Source: Spisula solida (Eukaryota > Mollusca > Bivalvia > Venerida > Mactridae). Taken from it: a DNA stretch of 64,000 bases. The notes under the pieces were generated by a model. It was not told the origin of the DNA, ran no database searches, and saw nothing but the letters and a program-made list of their open reading frames with translations. Both the position numbers and the translations under genes were made by a program. This document shows positions 55,021 to 64,000 of the stretch, in pieces (the first letter of the stretch is position 1; each line of letters opens with the position of its first letter). The stretch spans positions 6,545,201 to 6,609,200 of the forward strand of contig OX365962.1 of assembly GCA_947247005.1 (NCBI GenBank). The letters run 5' to 3'.

Positions 55021-55081
55021 GCCTCGAACCCGATACCTTGTGGTCTACAAACCGCACACTTACCAACTGAGCCATCACGTA
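55021..55081 (-). repeat. tRNA-like module, convergent with 54661-54727
   Basis: Minus strand: 'atggctcagttggtaagtg' (A box) and 'atcgggttcgaggc' (B box) at normal distance. Stems are imperfect. The 290 bases between the two modules hold no frame of note. Confidence 0.5.
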
Positions 55082-55373
55082 TTGTTATCTAGTAGCAACC
55101 CAATAAAGCCACATATACATGATATAGCGATACATGTAATTGTATGTTTTTATAACTTCGGATATTTCCGGACTTGAACGAACAAAACAAATTATAAACA
55201 CTGCACGGTCGACTGGCCTCCAGTTATCAGTGTATATTTAAAGAGTATATCATTAAAAGTGTATAAGCACAAGATAGAACAAAAATGAATATCGAAAATG
55301 CAGTGTTTATAATTTTCTTTGTTTGTTTATTGATAAGGCTAGAGTCATCACCAGCGAACTATACCAAGTGTTT

Positions 55374-55875
55374 GACATTGTAGGGTTAACGCATGCTTTT
55401 TCGGGCTATAACATATGCAGGGTCCCGAGGGACGGTTGGTGCCCAAGCCCGCCGTATGTTATAATGCGAAAAAAACATGCGTAAACGCTATTATAGCATA
55501 CAAAACGTCAATTAATGCGTTTGTATCTCAAAATAATGATATTTTGGCGGGAGATTTTGTGACGACGTCGCGAAAACACGTAACGTCATACCAGTTATTG
55601 TAATGCACCTCGACTTCCGGGATCGGCAAATACCAAGAAAACATGGATACTGCGGGTTTGTTTAAATATATAATTTAAATATTATAGAAAACTAATTAGT
55701 ACTTAGCAATAAAATGGGATTAACTTTTCATATGACGCTATATAACCTTTAAAGTCGCCGGTGCGGCGCTGAAATGAGCATACGTAAAACTGGACGTTAA
55801 CAGCGCGTGAATCTTTATGTTTACGCATGGTTTTCGTCCCGTTAACGTATGGGAAAAATCACCGTTTTTATGCTA
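55374..55875. mobile_element. foldback-headed repeat, copy 2
   Basis: Same structure as 40492-41036: 'gggttaacgcatgctttttc' head palindrome, 'tcgacttccgggatcggcaa', 'accaagaaaacatgga', 'tgtttacgcatggttttc'. The right end 'tttttatgctataata' is inverse to 'ctattatagcatac' at 55490. It is non-coding; a 62-codon frame here is incidental. Confidence 0.75.
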
Positions 55876-58037
55876 TAATACATCGCATAGTTTATCACAG
55901 AGCATAATACATTAGGTAAATACATCATTTTGATATTGTAGAAAGCTATTCTAATACAGTAGCGCACAGACAATCCAAAGCCACACAGAAACCACGCCAG
56001 TCGCTAGCAACCCAAGCGAGAGTCAGATTCTTAGTACATGTATACGCCGATTATCGCGTACGTTTGGCAAGCTACGTATGTTCCTAAGTGACAATGTCTG
56101 CGGTCATGTCGGCCACATGACTTGTCAACTTAGCAAGAGCATCATTCCAGGTTAACTGATTAGGTCAACTGTCCGTTCCAAATGAAAAAAACTTTACAAA
56201 TAATAATTGTCATATATTCGCTATTTGTCGTTTTGTGTTTCTTGTTCACCGTCAAGTATTATATCAAGAATATTAATCATACGAGTACTAGTAATTTGTT
56301 ATTTCAACATTCTTCAAACCATAATCATGTATTTTTAAACAATTATTTTATATCTTGATAGTCACCGTTCAAACGTTCAAAAGACCTTTTAAACATAGTC
56401 TGATGTTAATAAAACAAAGAGCTTTAAATGAGTCGCTGCACACGGGTCAAACTGTTAGCGAATTCTGAATGTCATTCATTGGGCGTGTGGCAATATTAGC
56501 GATCTTAAATTTTTAAAGGAGAAGTCAACGTTATCAAAATATTACGCTTTGTGCAATATTAGCTATTTTGGTAAATTCCGCGGCTAAAATTGCCCATATT
56601 TCTACGTCGACGATTTTAACTTAACGATTTATACAATACCTCGTGACATAATTGTATTTAGTTCGTGTCACTATTTAAATACACCTGACAACAGCAACGA
56701 AATTATCCAAAAAAACATTTAACATCAATCATCATATTAAAAACAGATTATATCTACCAGAATATGGCCAGTGACTGTATAATGTGCATTCTTCAAAACA
56801 GTTAGCACCAAATAGCCGATCCATGGTACAGCGATATAGTCCAGAGAATTTTACACGACTCTCGACCTTCTATTAGCATAATTTCACAGCTGATTTATTG
56901 TCTATATTCATAACCCCGGCTGTATGTTTTCACGAAGACGCTCGAGGTGTAATACCAACACAAATCTAAATGACCCATATTGCATGATTTGCTCGATCCC
57001 CGCTCTACCACTTAAATGTTATTTGCTGTTTCGAATGAGACTTGTTTCCCCGCATATAATGCTTTACAATGTGTAGCAAAGAGACCAAGTTAAATGCGCG
57101 ATATATGTAGAGCAGAAATCGATGCGGCATATAACAAGACTAAATCAATCAATCAAATAAATAAGGGATACTTCTGAAATTGTGCATGTTTTTTGACATA
57201 CACCAAGTGGTATCAACAATTCTAATGCAGCCTTCAGGCACTTCCACCAGATAGACAACTTGATGCTATTCCAACAATAAATATTCTGGACAATGTGACA
57301 CATACAAATGATATAGGTCCTGCGCCGGATCAGTCTGAAATGTCCAATATTGAATACTCTAATCTGACTCACATATGGACCATATATATGGGACTCCCTT
57401 AAATACCTGTAAATAAAGCTATAAATTACACTTACGGATATCGTATCAGTTTCGCCAAATTATCAAAAACAGATATGACGGACATAGAGGACACACCTTG
57501 TCAGATTTCACATATATTGAGGCAATGCGTTTGTTTTACGTATCGCATATGACAGCCAATAAATAGTGAAAAAATGTCTCAACCGCGACAATCAACGTAA
57601 AATCAAGGTCCTTAAATCACGGCAAACAACTCGTAACGTAATTGTATAAACGTGTTAAATATACGTGTTGTGAAATTATATATATACCATACCATTTCTG
57701 TTTCGTCAACTGAACGCATGTCAAGTTTGCCTAAATTATATTGCTTGTGTTTTTAGCTTTAGTGAACACAGTTTATCTAGCGCGTTACGTCAGTTTATTT
57801 TCGTTCAAATGTTAACGTTAAAAACGTTGTTTTTCACATAAACTTCGTCGTTTCGTCTGGGATAAGAGTGGCGATTAATATTGTATTAAGTATAGCGTGA
57901 ATTTAATGCGCATTGTGTTCAAATCTTTTCGCCTTTCGCGCAGCCGAAGACGGAATTTTAAATCATAACTTATATTGATCAAATTGGGGTTTGTTGTGTA
58001 AGATATTCTGGACATATTTGGATAAACTCGGTCCATC
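55876..58037. other. upstream region of the signal-peptide gene, no other gene seen
   Basis: No coding region was recognised. 'gttacgtcag' at 57785-57794 is a CRE-like word about 250 bases before the start codon of the next feature and may belong to its promoter (inference). No TATA box could be placed with confidence. Confidence 0.35.
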
Positions 58038-58107
58038 ATGGGACATAAAGACAGAAGTATTCCGATTGTAGCGTTCGTTTGTGTCATATTGTCATTGTCC
58101 TTGACAG
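58038..58107 (+). CDS. first coding exon of a putative secreted or membrane protein
   Basis: The ATG lies in a strong initiation context (A at -3, G at +4). It starts 23 codons: a short polar/basic N-terminus, then the hydrophobic run IVAFVCVILSLSLTG, as in a signal peptide. The exon ends in ACAG|GTATGT, phase 1, a good donor. A phase-compatible acceptor and open frame appear at 63962, at the window edge. The protein family cannot be named from so little. Alternative: a chance hydrophobic frame next to a chance donor. The combination of context, signal peptide and donor makes a real gene more likely. Confidence 0.6.
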
Positions 58108-60113
58108 GTATGTATTTATGGTTAATATCACGTGTCATAGTTAGAAGGTTAAATGGGGTAAAATAATAGTACTTTATGCCCGGCATCTACTGATGGGGGA
58201 GGCATATAGTGATTATCCTGTACGTTAGGCCAACGGACCGTCCGCTCGTTCGTCTGTCTGTCTAACCCATAAAATGTTAACCAAAACAATCAAGGTATTG
58301 AAACACTTTCCGAACTTGGCATACTTGTTAACCATTATAAATACCTTACATTTTCAACGCCATGTAACACTATCCAACACTTACATTTCAACGTACGTAT
58401 GGTCCCTGATTGACTTAGCTACTTATTACGGACAGTGTTTCCATCGGGGCATATGCGTTTATTAAATACAGTGCTGTTAATGGTGTTGTCGAAACAGTTC
58501 GTTTCCATTAATTACAATTTGCCATAAATTCATACTTTAACATGTACTGACAGGTAAATATGGTAAGTATGATAGGAACACCTGACAACAGTTACTGTCT
58601 CTCGTATCCTTTAGGCGGTAGATACCATCTATAATGAGGTGTCGAGGGTGATTAATATAATCTATAGAAACTTGATTCACAATCTGTCTAAAATACATTA
58701 GTATAAACTATAAGCTATTATAGATTTATGAACATCAGTAATAGTGTTTTCTACATTTTCCTCTGTGGTACCAAGCGCTAAACCATGTATCAACTTCTAT
58801 TTATAAATACGTAACCTAAATTGAATAATATTTCAGTCATTTGACAGTTCTGTCTAAACATTCATAAAAAGTATTAGGCGCCCCTAGACTAGTCATAGTT
58901 CATACTAAAATCTAGTACTAATCTATTCCTAGTTCATACTAAAATCTAGTACTAATATATTTTAGATCGATTGTGAAACATATACGTACAAACTTACTCA
59001 TCACTCCCGACACCTCATTCCTGATGGTATGCATTATGATGGCATTATAAACAGTAGCCATTCAAGATTCAAACCGGAGGCCTCGAGATTGGTTGTTGAG
59101 ATCGCTAATAACTGGGTCACCGTGCCGCCCAAATTAGGGAGGGACGAATTGGTTGTTTAGAGCGCCCAGCACTCAGCAACCGTGCCACCGATATTAGGGG
59201 GGCGGACGGATTAGTTGTTTAGAGCGTACAGCATTCGACAACCGTACCACCAAAACTAGGGGGTGGACGGATTAGTTGATTATAGCGCTAACAACTTGGT
59301 CATCGTGCCATCCTAATTGTAGGGGGGATGACTAGAATTCGCAGGTGCTCTTACAGAAACTCACCTGATTTAAGTGCAGTTTTTGGTGGTGCATTATAAA
59401 CAGACAGGCGTCAAATAAATGTCTCATTTATTTCACATTTTACCATCAAATTCAAAATCACAGCGCGTGAACTTAATGTCATCGCGTCGTCATGTTTATG
59501 AAAATGTAGAAAATAGTGTGATATTTTATATAAAAAACAAGATTTGTTGCGTTTAAGTTTTACAAACTCGAAAGATTGTTTACAAAATTATATAAAAATG
59601 TTTTGCGTAGTTTAATGCGGTCGACTTTTTTCTTTCTTACAAGGATAATATATATACGCAACCAAAATTTAATTATACTTTAAAAACACGTTTTTTGTCT
59701 TTCTTACAAGGAAATAAATCGTTCTACGCATTCAAATTCTGATTGCATTTTCCGAAACGAAACAGAACCTTATAATGTGTGGTTAAATGGTTTAATTGCA
59801 GTTAGACATGGTAGTATCGTGTACATCATGGTTGATAGTGTGTTAAAATACAGAAAAAAATAACAGAAAAAAACCACCAAAATACCGCAATAATTACAGG
59901 TATTTTCGGGCTATATACAACGACAAAAATTAATGTGACGTCAAGTCAAAGTCCACTAATCAGTGACAACGCTTCTTGGTGCGATAAATCATTACGCGTT
60001 TTTTGCACACATAATTTATGACTTTTTGTATTTTGACAAATCGTTGTAAATGTCTGTTTTTCGAGACTTTTTAACGAAACATGTATCTGTATGTTTACTT
60101 ATATGTTTGTAGG
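58108..60113 (+). other. intron (first part), tandem repeats at 58895-58965 and 59077-59330
   Basis: No gene. 'ttcatactaaaatctagtac' is duplicated at 58899 and 58931. Confidence 0.45.
59077..59330 (-). repeat. tandem array of a tRNA-half-like unit, about 62 bp x 4
   Basis: Four diverged units with 'attggttgtt(t/g)agag', 'gc(a/c)accgt(g)cca' and a closing run of G are spaced about 62 bases. On the minus strand the unit looks like the A-box side of a tRNA (ggcacggttgctgag). A B-box-like 'cggtttgaatc' lies at the array's left edge (59064-59076). The design parallels 24572-24858. Confidence 0.55.
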
Positions 60114-60627
60114 TATACTATGGAGCCATATAACTGCCACCACTTAACTTTAAGATTTCATGAAAACTTTCGTAAAAATTATGGGATATTTCATGAAAAA
60201 ATATAATTATCATGAAGACAGATAAATTATCTGAACACGAAATTCTGCTTGTTAGTGCTCTAAACTGACACCACATAAAGGTGATGCGTTCACGAAACTA
60301 AATAAGTTTTTCATGAAAGCATAAAAATGTTTCGCAAATCGTAAAGATATTTTGGTGAAAATAATCGACTTTTGTGAAAGGTTTCGCGAAACGTAAAAAT
60401 GTCTTCGTGAAAAATAATACACTTTCGTAAAAAGTAAGTTGGTTTCTTAAAAAAAATAACAGGAATGTTGTGGCAGATCAAAGCAGTTACTGGCAATTTT
60501 TCACGTTAAGATATTTATCTTGCATTCATAATATTTTTCTGTTTTTGTGAAATCCCTCGTTAATTTCACGAAATATTTCATGAAAATTAATATTTATGTA
60601 GTGGCAGTTATATGGCTCCATAGTATA
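60114..60627. mobile_element. MITE with perfect 27-bp TIRs
   Basis: The ends 'tatactatggagccatataa' and its complement are perfectly inverted over 27 bases. The 514-base interior is built of 'tttcatgaaa', 'ttcgtgaaa' and 'tttcgcgaaac'-like words on both strands. Minus-strand frames (for example 60311-60496) result from these words. It lies within the long intron. Confidence 0.85.
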
Positions 60628-60701
60628 CAAATGATTAATATGTTTTAAGTTATAAAAATACATTTACGGTCTGACCAGTAGACGTATTAAGTAGCTAGGA
60701 G

Positions 60702-60930
60702 CCGTAGCCTTTGTCCATTGATTCGTACGCTAGATTTGTAATCCGGACAGACGGGTTCGATTCCCAGTCGCGGCAGGTCGAACCCTTCCTTGCTAGAAAT
60801 TTGACAACCAGGTCAATAATTCCTCCACGTATTGGTACTTTGCCGCTTCCTTGTCAACTTACCCTTCACCAAACTTTGAAACTTGAAACTTGTTGAAACA
60901 CGGCTTAAACCTCGAATACACAAACTAAGC
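60702..60930 (+). repeat. tRNA-derived SINE
   Basis: 'tttgtaatccggacagacgg' with B box 'gggttcgattccc' (60753-60765) forms the 3' half of a tRNA with a Thr-TGT-like loop. The A box is weak. The body ends near 'cggcttaaacctcgaataca'. The 61-codon frame over it is not a gene. Confidence 0.5.
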
Positions 60931-62213
60931 AGCCAGCCAATGTAAACATCAAATGTCGAATAACAGACCTGTCAACTACATGTATCAGCATTTGGGCGTG
61001 GTATCAAGTCACGTGACCACGGTGTAACATCATAGTGTGACGTCATATCTCGTGTACCTTACTAACTGGCACGAAGTTACCAGCAGGCCAACAACCAGTA
61101 TTTATTATTGACATTGTTTACATGTAGTCTGAAGTTACTTTTTGCCAAATTACATTTTTGTTCAAGTTGGTCGTGACATCTGACATGACTTTCATACAAA
61201 TTTACTTGCGGTTAATGTACATATATCCTCGAAAAAAATACAGCATTCAGTTTCGAAAAACAACTTTTTTTGTGTAAACCATTTCAACATGGCTGGTACC
61301 GACATGTCGCGAACTCTTTTGACCTAACACCACTAAATGAAGTAAAGAAAAAAGATAATAATTTTATAAAGTCGGATACGGAAGGCAGCATTCAACTTAA
61401 CCAGCCGAGAACAGAAAACATAAAACAAAACATCATATACCACAATTACACGACAAAATGCCCAACAAACAACCGAATGAGAAAATGAACTGTTGATATT
61501 CATTATGTCCATCAGTTAAAAGTTATGTTCACCAATAGCCTGGATCTAAAAAGCTTTTAAAAATTGGAATTGGACAGGGAAGGCAGCAGCGTTCAGCAGA
61601 AACAACAGGGAAACAACAGAGCACAAACGGCATAAAAACGAAAACACGGATAAAAGCACAAGTAACCAGGACAAACATTGAAATTAACAAGCTTTTTTGA
61701 CTGCTACTAATTACTAGTATACGCGGCTTGATCCACATGGTTCTGCCCAAAAAATAAAGCCCGTTAAAGTATGCACATGCTGCACTTGACCAACATGACT
61801 ACTTGCTCATATGAAACTTCTAAAACGTTTCTATATTGAAAACCCCTGGAAGTATCCCCTAATAAAAAACTTCAGAAAGAGAAATTTATTTCAGAGAAAA
61901 AAAAGTCAAACTAAGGTATTGGGTTTAATCCTAAACTGCTGATGGTCAACACCTAAAAATGCACCAGATTGCACCTTTTTTCCAGGGGACCATGCCTCAC
62001 AGCGCAATTTGGATTCCTCGTGAAAAAATGGGTTAACTAATGTAAACAATAAAAGGTAGCCACGTGGAGGCACATCAAGATAATTGTCACGGTTAAAAGG
62101 ACAAGGTTCACTTATGGCTTAATTTGGCACATAGTTAGGTCAAAACAAAAAAAATCATGTTCCTATAAATATGTCCTATATCCCTAATAACCTAACACTG
62201 TCTTTCAAATATT
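60931..62213. other. no gene seen (intron interior)
   Basis: Short unrelated frames only, including a 72-codon plus frame at 61270 and a 73-codon minus frame at 61529. Neither resembles a known family. Confidence 0.35.
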
Positions 62214-62541
62214 TAAGCATACATATCCCAGCATACATATCACAGCATACATATCTCAGCATACATATCTCAGCATACATATCTCAGCATACATATCACA
62301 GCATATATATCACAGCATACATATCTCAGCATACATATCTCAGCATACATATCCCAGCATACATATCCCAGCATACATATCACAGCATACATATCTCAGC
62401 ATACATATCCCAGCATACATATCTCAGCATATATATCACAGCATACATATCACAGCATACATATCACAGCATACATATCACAGCATACATATCACAGCAT
62501 ACATATCACAGCATACATATCACAGCATACATATCACAGCT
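62214..62541. repeat. minisatellite, 14-bp unit, about 23 copies
   Basis: 'cagcatacatatc(t/c/a)' repeats at a 14-base period with one variable base. Three units make 42 bases, so a plus-strand frame of 126 codons stays open as a 14-residue repeat. It is very unlikely to be coding. Confidence 0.95.
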
Positions 62542-62581
62542 TCCCTCGTAAAATGTCGACAAATGTACAGAAAATACTTGG

Positions 62582-63506
62582 TACGAGGGGTGTTCCATAT
62601 GTATTGTCACTTGGGTCACAAATCAAAAAAAATGCGTTGATATCTTTAAATCTTTATACATTTCTAGAACCATCAAAATTTCCGCGATATTTCGTGAAAA
62701 AATCAATAAAATTTAATTACCGGAATGTTGTTTCTGTTGTCTTTTCAAAGGATTAGTAATAGACACTGCGACTTTGTTCGAATAACTGTCGATTAAAACT
62801 TCCTTTCGGGAAATATTCTTATTCCACAACTATCATACCGTAAATATTGTAAATTCCTTCGATAAAAACATGATTTGCTGTACTTGATTGCCATTTTTAA
62901 CAAAATAAGAGCATTTCAAAGTCGCGAAAATAAGTGTCAAAATTAGTCAAAAAAGCATGCTACTTTTCAATGAAAATTTTCGATTAGTTTAATTGATTGG
63001 AATTTGACATATCATACAGGTATGTAAGCCATTGACCATCAACATTGATTTTTGGGAAGAATTTGCGATCAAAGTACAATTGATATGAAGTTATCGGTCC
63101 GTGAAACAACAAGCATCATTTGTATAAATTAGAGTGATCTCCCTTGTTTTGACCGTCTTACTCGTAGACAACAAATAATTTCATTTTGATTTAAAGTTCT
63201 AATGAAAGTATAAGGATCCAGTTATCGTATCTTATGTTGCAGTATGAAGAATACTGACATTTACTTTTCTAAACAACTACTGCAAGGATGACACAAATTT
63301 AGCTTAAAATGAACATTAGGCCAGTGTACTCGAGCATACCCTCTTCCAAGTTCAATAAATTACTTAATTGTAGACGAAAGGCTATGTAATTTTCCAGACA
63401 TAGAATAGAAACATGCACCTTTTAGACAGTCATCGTAGAATCCTTGTAAATATTGCCATATAAAAATGCAAAGGACAGTGACAATACATATGGAACACCC
63501 CTCGTA
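62582..63506. mobile_element. mariner-like non-autonomous element, complete
   Basis: Perfect 30-base inverted ends including the TA begin 'tacgaggggtgttccatatg' at 62582 and close at 63506. The element is 925 bases, with no transposase frame. The last three quarters match 1-713 in the same orientation, so the window starts and ends with copies of one family. Confidence 0.85.
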
Positions 63507-63614
63507 TGTCATGTTTAGCGTATTGTTTTATTTTAGCCGATTCCATGGCTTTTATGACGTAAAACCTTCCCAAAAACCACGATGGCATTATATGATATTT
63601 TGTACATACATACT

Positions 63615-63844
63615 GGCCCCGATCATCCGAAGCATCTCAAGTAGTAATCTCAACTCAAATTGAGATTTTGCTTAAATCAGAGTCGGAATTAGAGTCTGAG
63701 CTCCTGAAATTTTACTGTAAAAAACATTTCTGTTTAGTGAGCCTAATTCTTAGTTCAGCTCTGCATGGAAATTAACATAAAGACACATGCCAATATTTGA
63801 GATGAGATCTTTCTCAGATTGAGATGCTTTGGGAGATCGGGGCC
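63615..63844. mobile_element. small MITE ('ggccccgatc' TIRs)
   Basis: 'ggccccgatcatccgaagca' and its diverged complement ('tgctttgggagatcggggcc') lie at the two ends, 230 bases apart. Subterminal 'tctcaa/ttgaga' words are inverted. Similar ends are seen in Harbinger-type MITEs of molluscs (recalled, not checked). It lies 117 bases before the putative exon at 63962. Confidence 0.7.
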
Positions 63845-63961
63845 TGGTTATGTAAAACTATAAAAGGTGTAGAACGAGTGATAGGCTTTACGTCATTAAT
63901 AGCCATGAATGTGTCCGAATATGACAGTTTGGGCTAACTTGACATGGCATACTCTTCGCAG

Positions 63962-64000
63962 GTTTGTCAACTGATTTCAAGGGAAATTGGGATATATATT
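63962..64000 (+). CDS. putative exon 2 of the signal-peptide gene (cut by window end)
   Basis: The acceptor tactcttcgcag precedes 39 bases. When entered in phase 1 from 58107 they read (G)LSTDFKGNWDIY without a stop. The intron would be 5854 bases and filled with mobile elements. The evidence is a compatible phase, a good acceptor and a short open frame only. Other exons between could have been missed. Confidence 0.35.

Noticed and set aside
57875..58186. 103-codon minus-strand frame
   Set aside because: Lies antisense to the signal-peptide exon and its donor; no family resemblance.
62171..62551. 126-codon frame as a repetitive protein
   Set aside because: Produced by a 14-bp minisatellite (three units equal 42 bases), which keeps a frame open without coding.

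Overview
The window reads as nuclear DNA of an invertebrate animal, most likely a bivalve mollusc. It is AT-rich and gene-poor, with intron-bearing gene fragments. It is packed with repeat types I associate with bivalve genomes: 'gaaacttggtcac' / 'tgaccttgac' repeats, elements starting 'agctcacctgtcac', and SINEs with a tRNA head and a 'gcgctataaatctggtat' tail. No bacterial-style operon, rRNA gene or CRISPR array is visible. The species assignment is inference; no database was searched.

Layout. 0-12.3 kb: the cut-off end of a mariner-like element, a bivalve-type repeat, a short rolling-circle-like (Helitron-type) element, and a Tx1/L1-type LINE on the minus strand. That LINE is split into two halves by a 3.86 kb Helitron-like insertion. 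The broken reading frame rejoins cleanly when the insertion is removed. 12.8-15.0 kb: a 50-bp satellite interrupted by two TIR elements, one carrying two convergent tRNA-like modules and a small Asp-rich frame. 15.5-17.7 kb: the only long open frame, a 5'-truncated LINE reverse transcriptase. 17.9-23.8 kb: a 5.9 kb inverted-repeat element whose arms carry about 20 copies of the palindrome GTTACCATGGTAAC at about 175-bp spacing. This matches the X-box consensus bound by RFX factors. 24-31.6 kb: tRNA-derived repeats, a foldback element and a 2.3 kb TIR element flanked by an 11-bp direct repeat. 32.5-36.6 kb: three recognisable exons of a DUF7869-type gene with good splice sites but three reading-frame breaks. 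37-47 kb: bivalve-type repeats and a second 5.95 kb inverted-repeat element related to the first, with a candidate non-coding spliced transcript running through it. 47-55.9 kb: foldbacks, minisatellites, a CpG-rich 'cgagacacgag' tract and a TTAA-flanked composite element. 58.0-64 kb: the first coding exon of a putative secreted or membrane protein, a long repeat-filled intron, and a phase-compatible second exon at the window edge.

Little of this works together as a pathway. The genes that may be live are the signal-peptide gene on the right and possibly the DUF7869-type locus, which looks decayed unless the frame breaks are sequence errors. The most striking signal is the repeated RFX-like palindrome. 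It occurs in both large inverted-repeat elements and also in several repeats that look unrelated to them.
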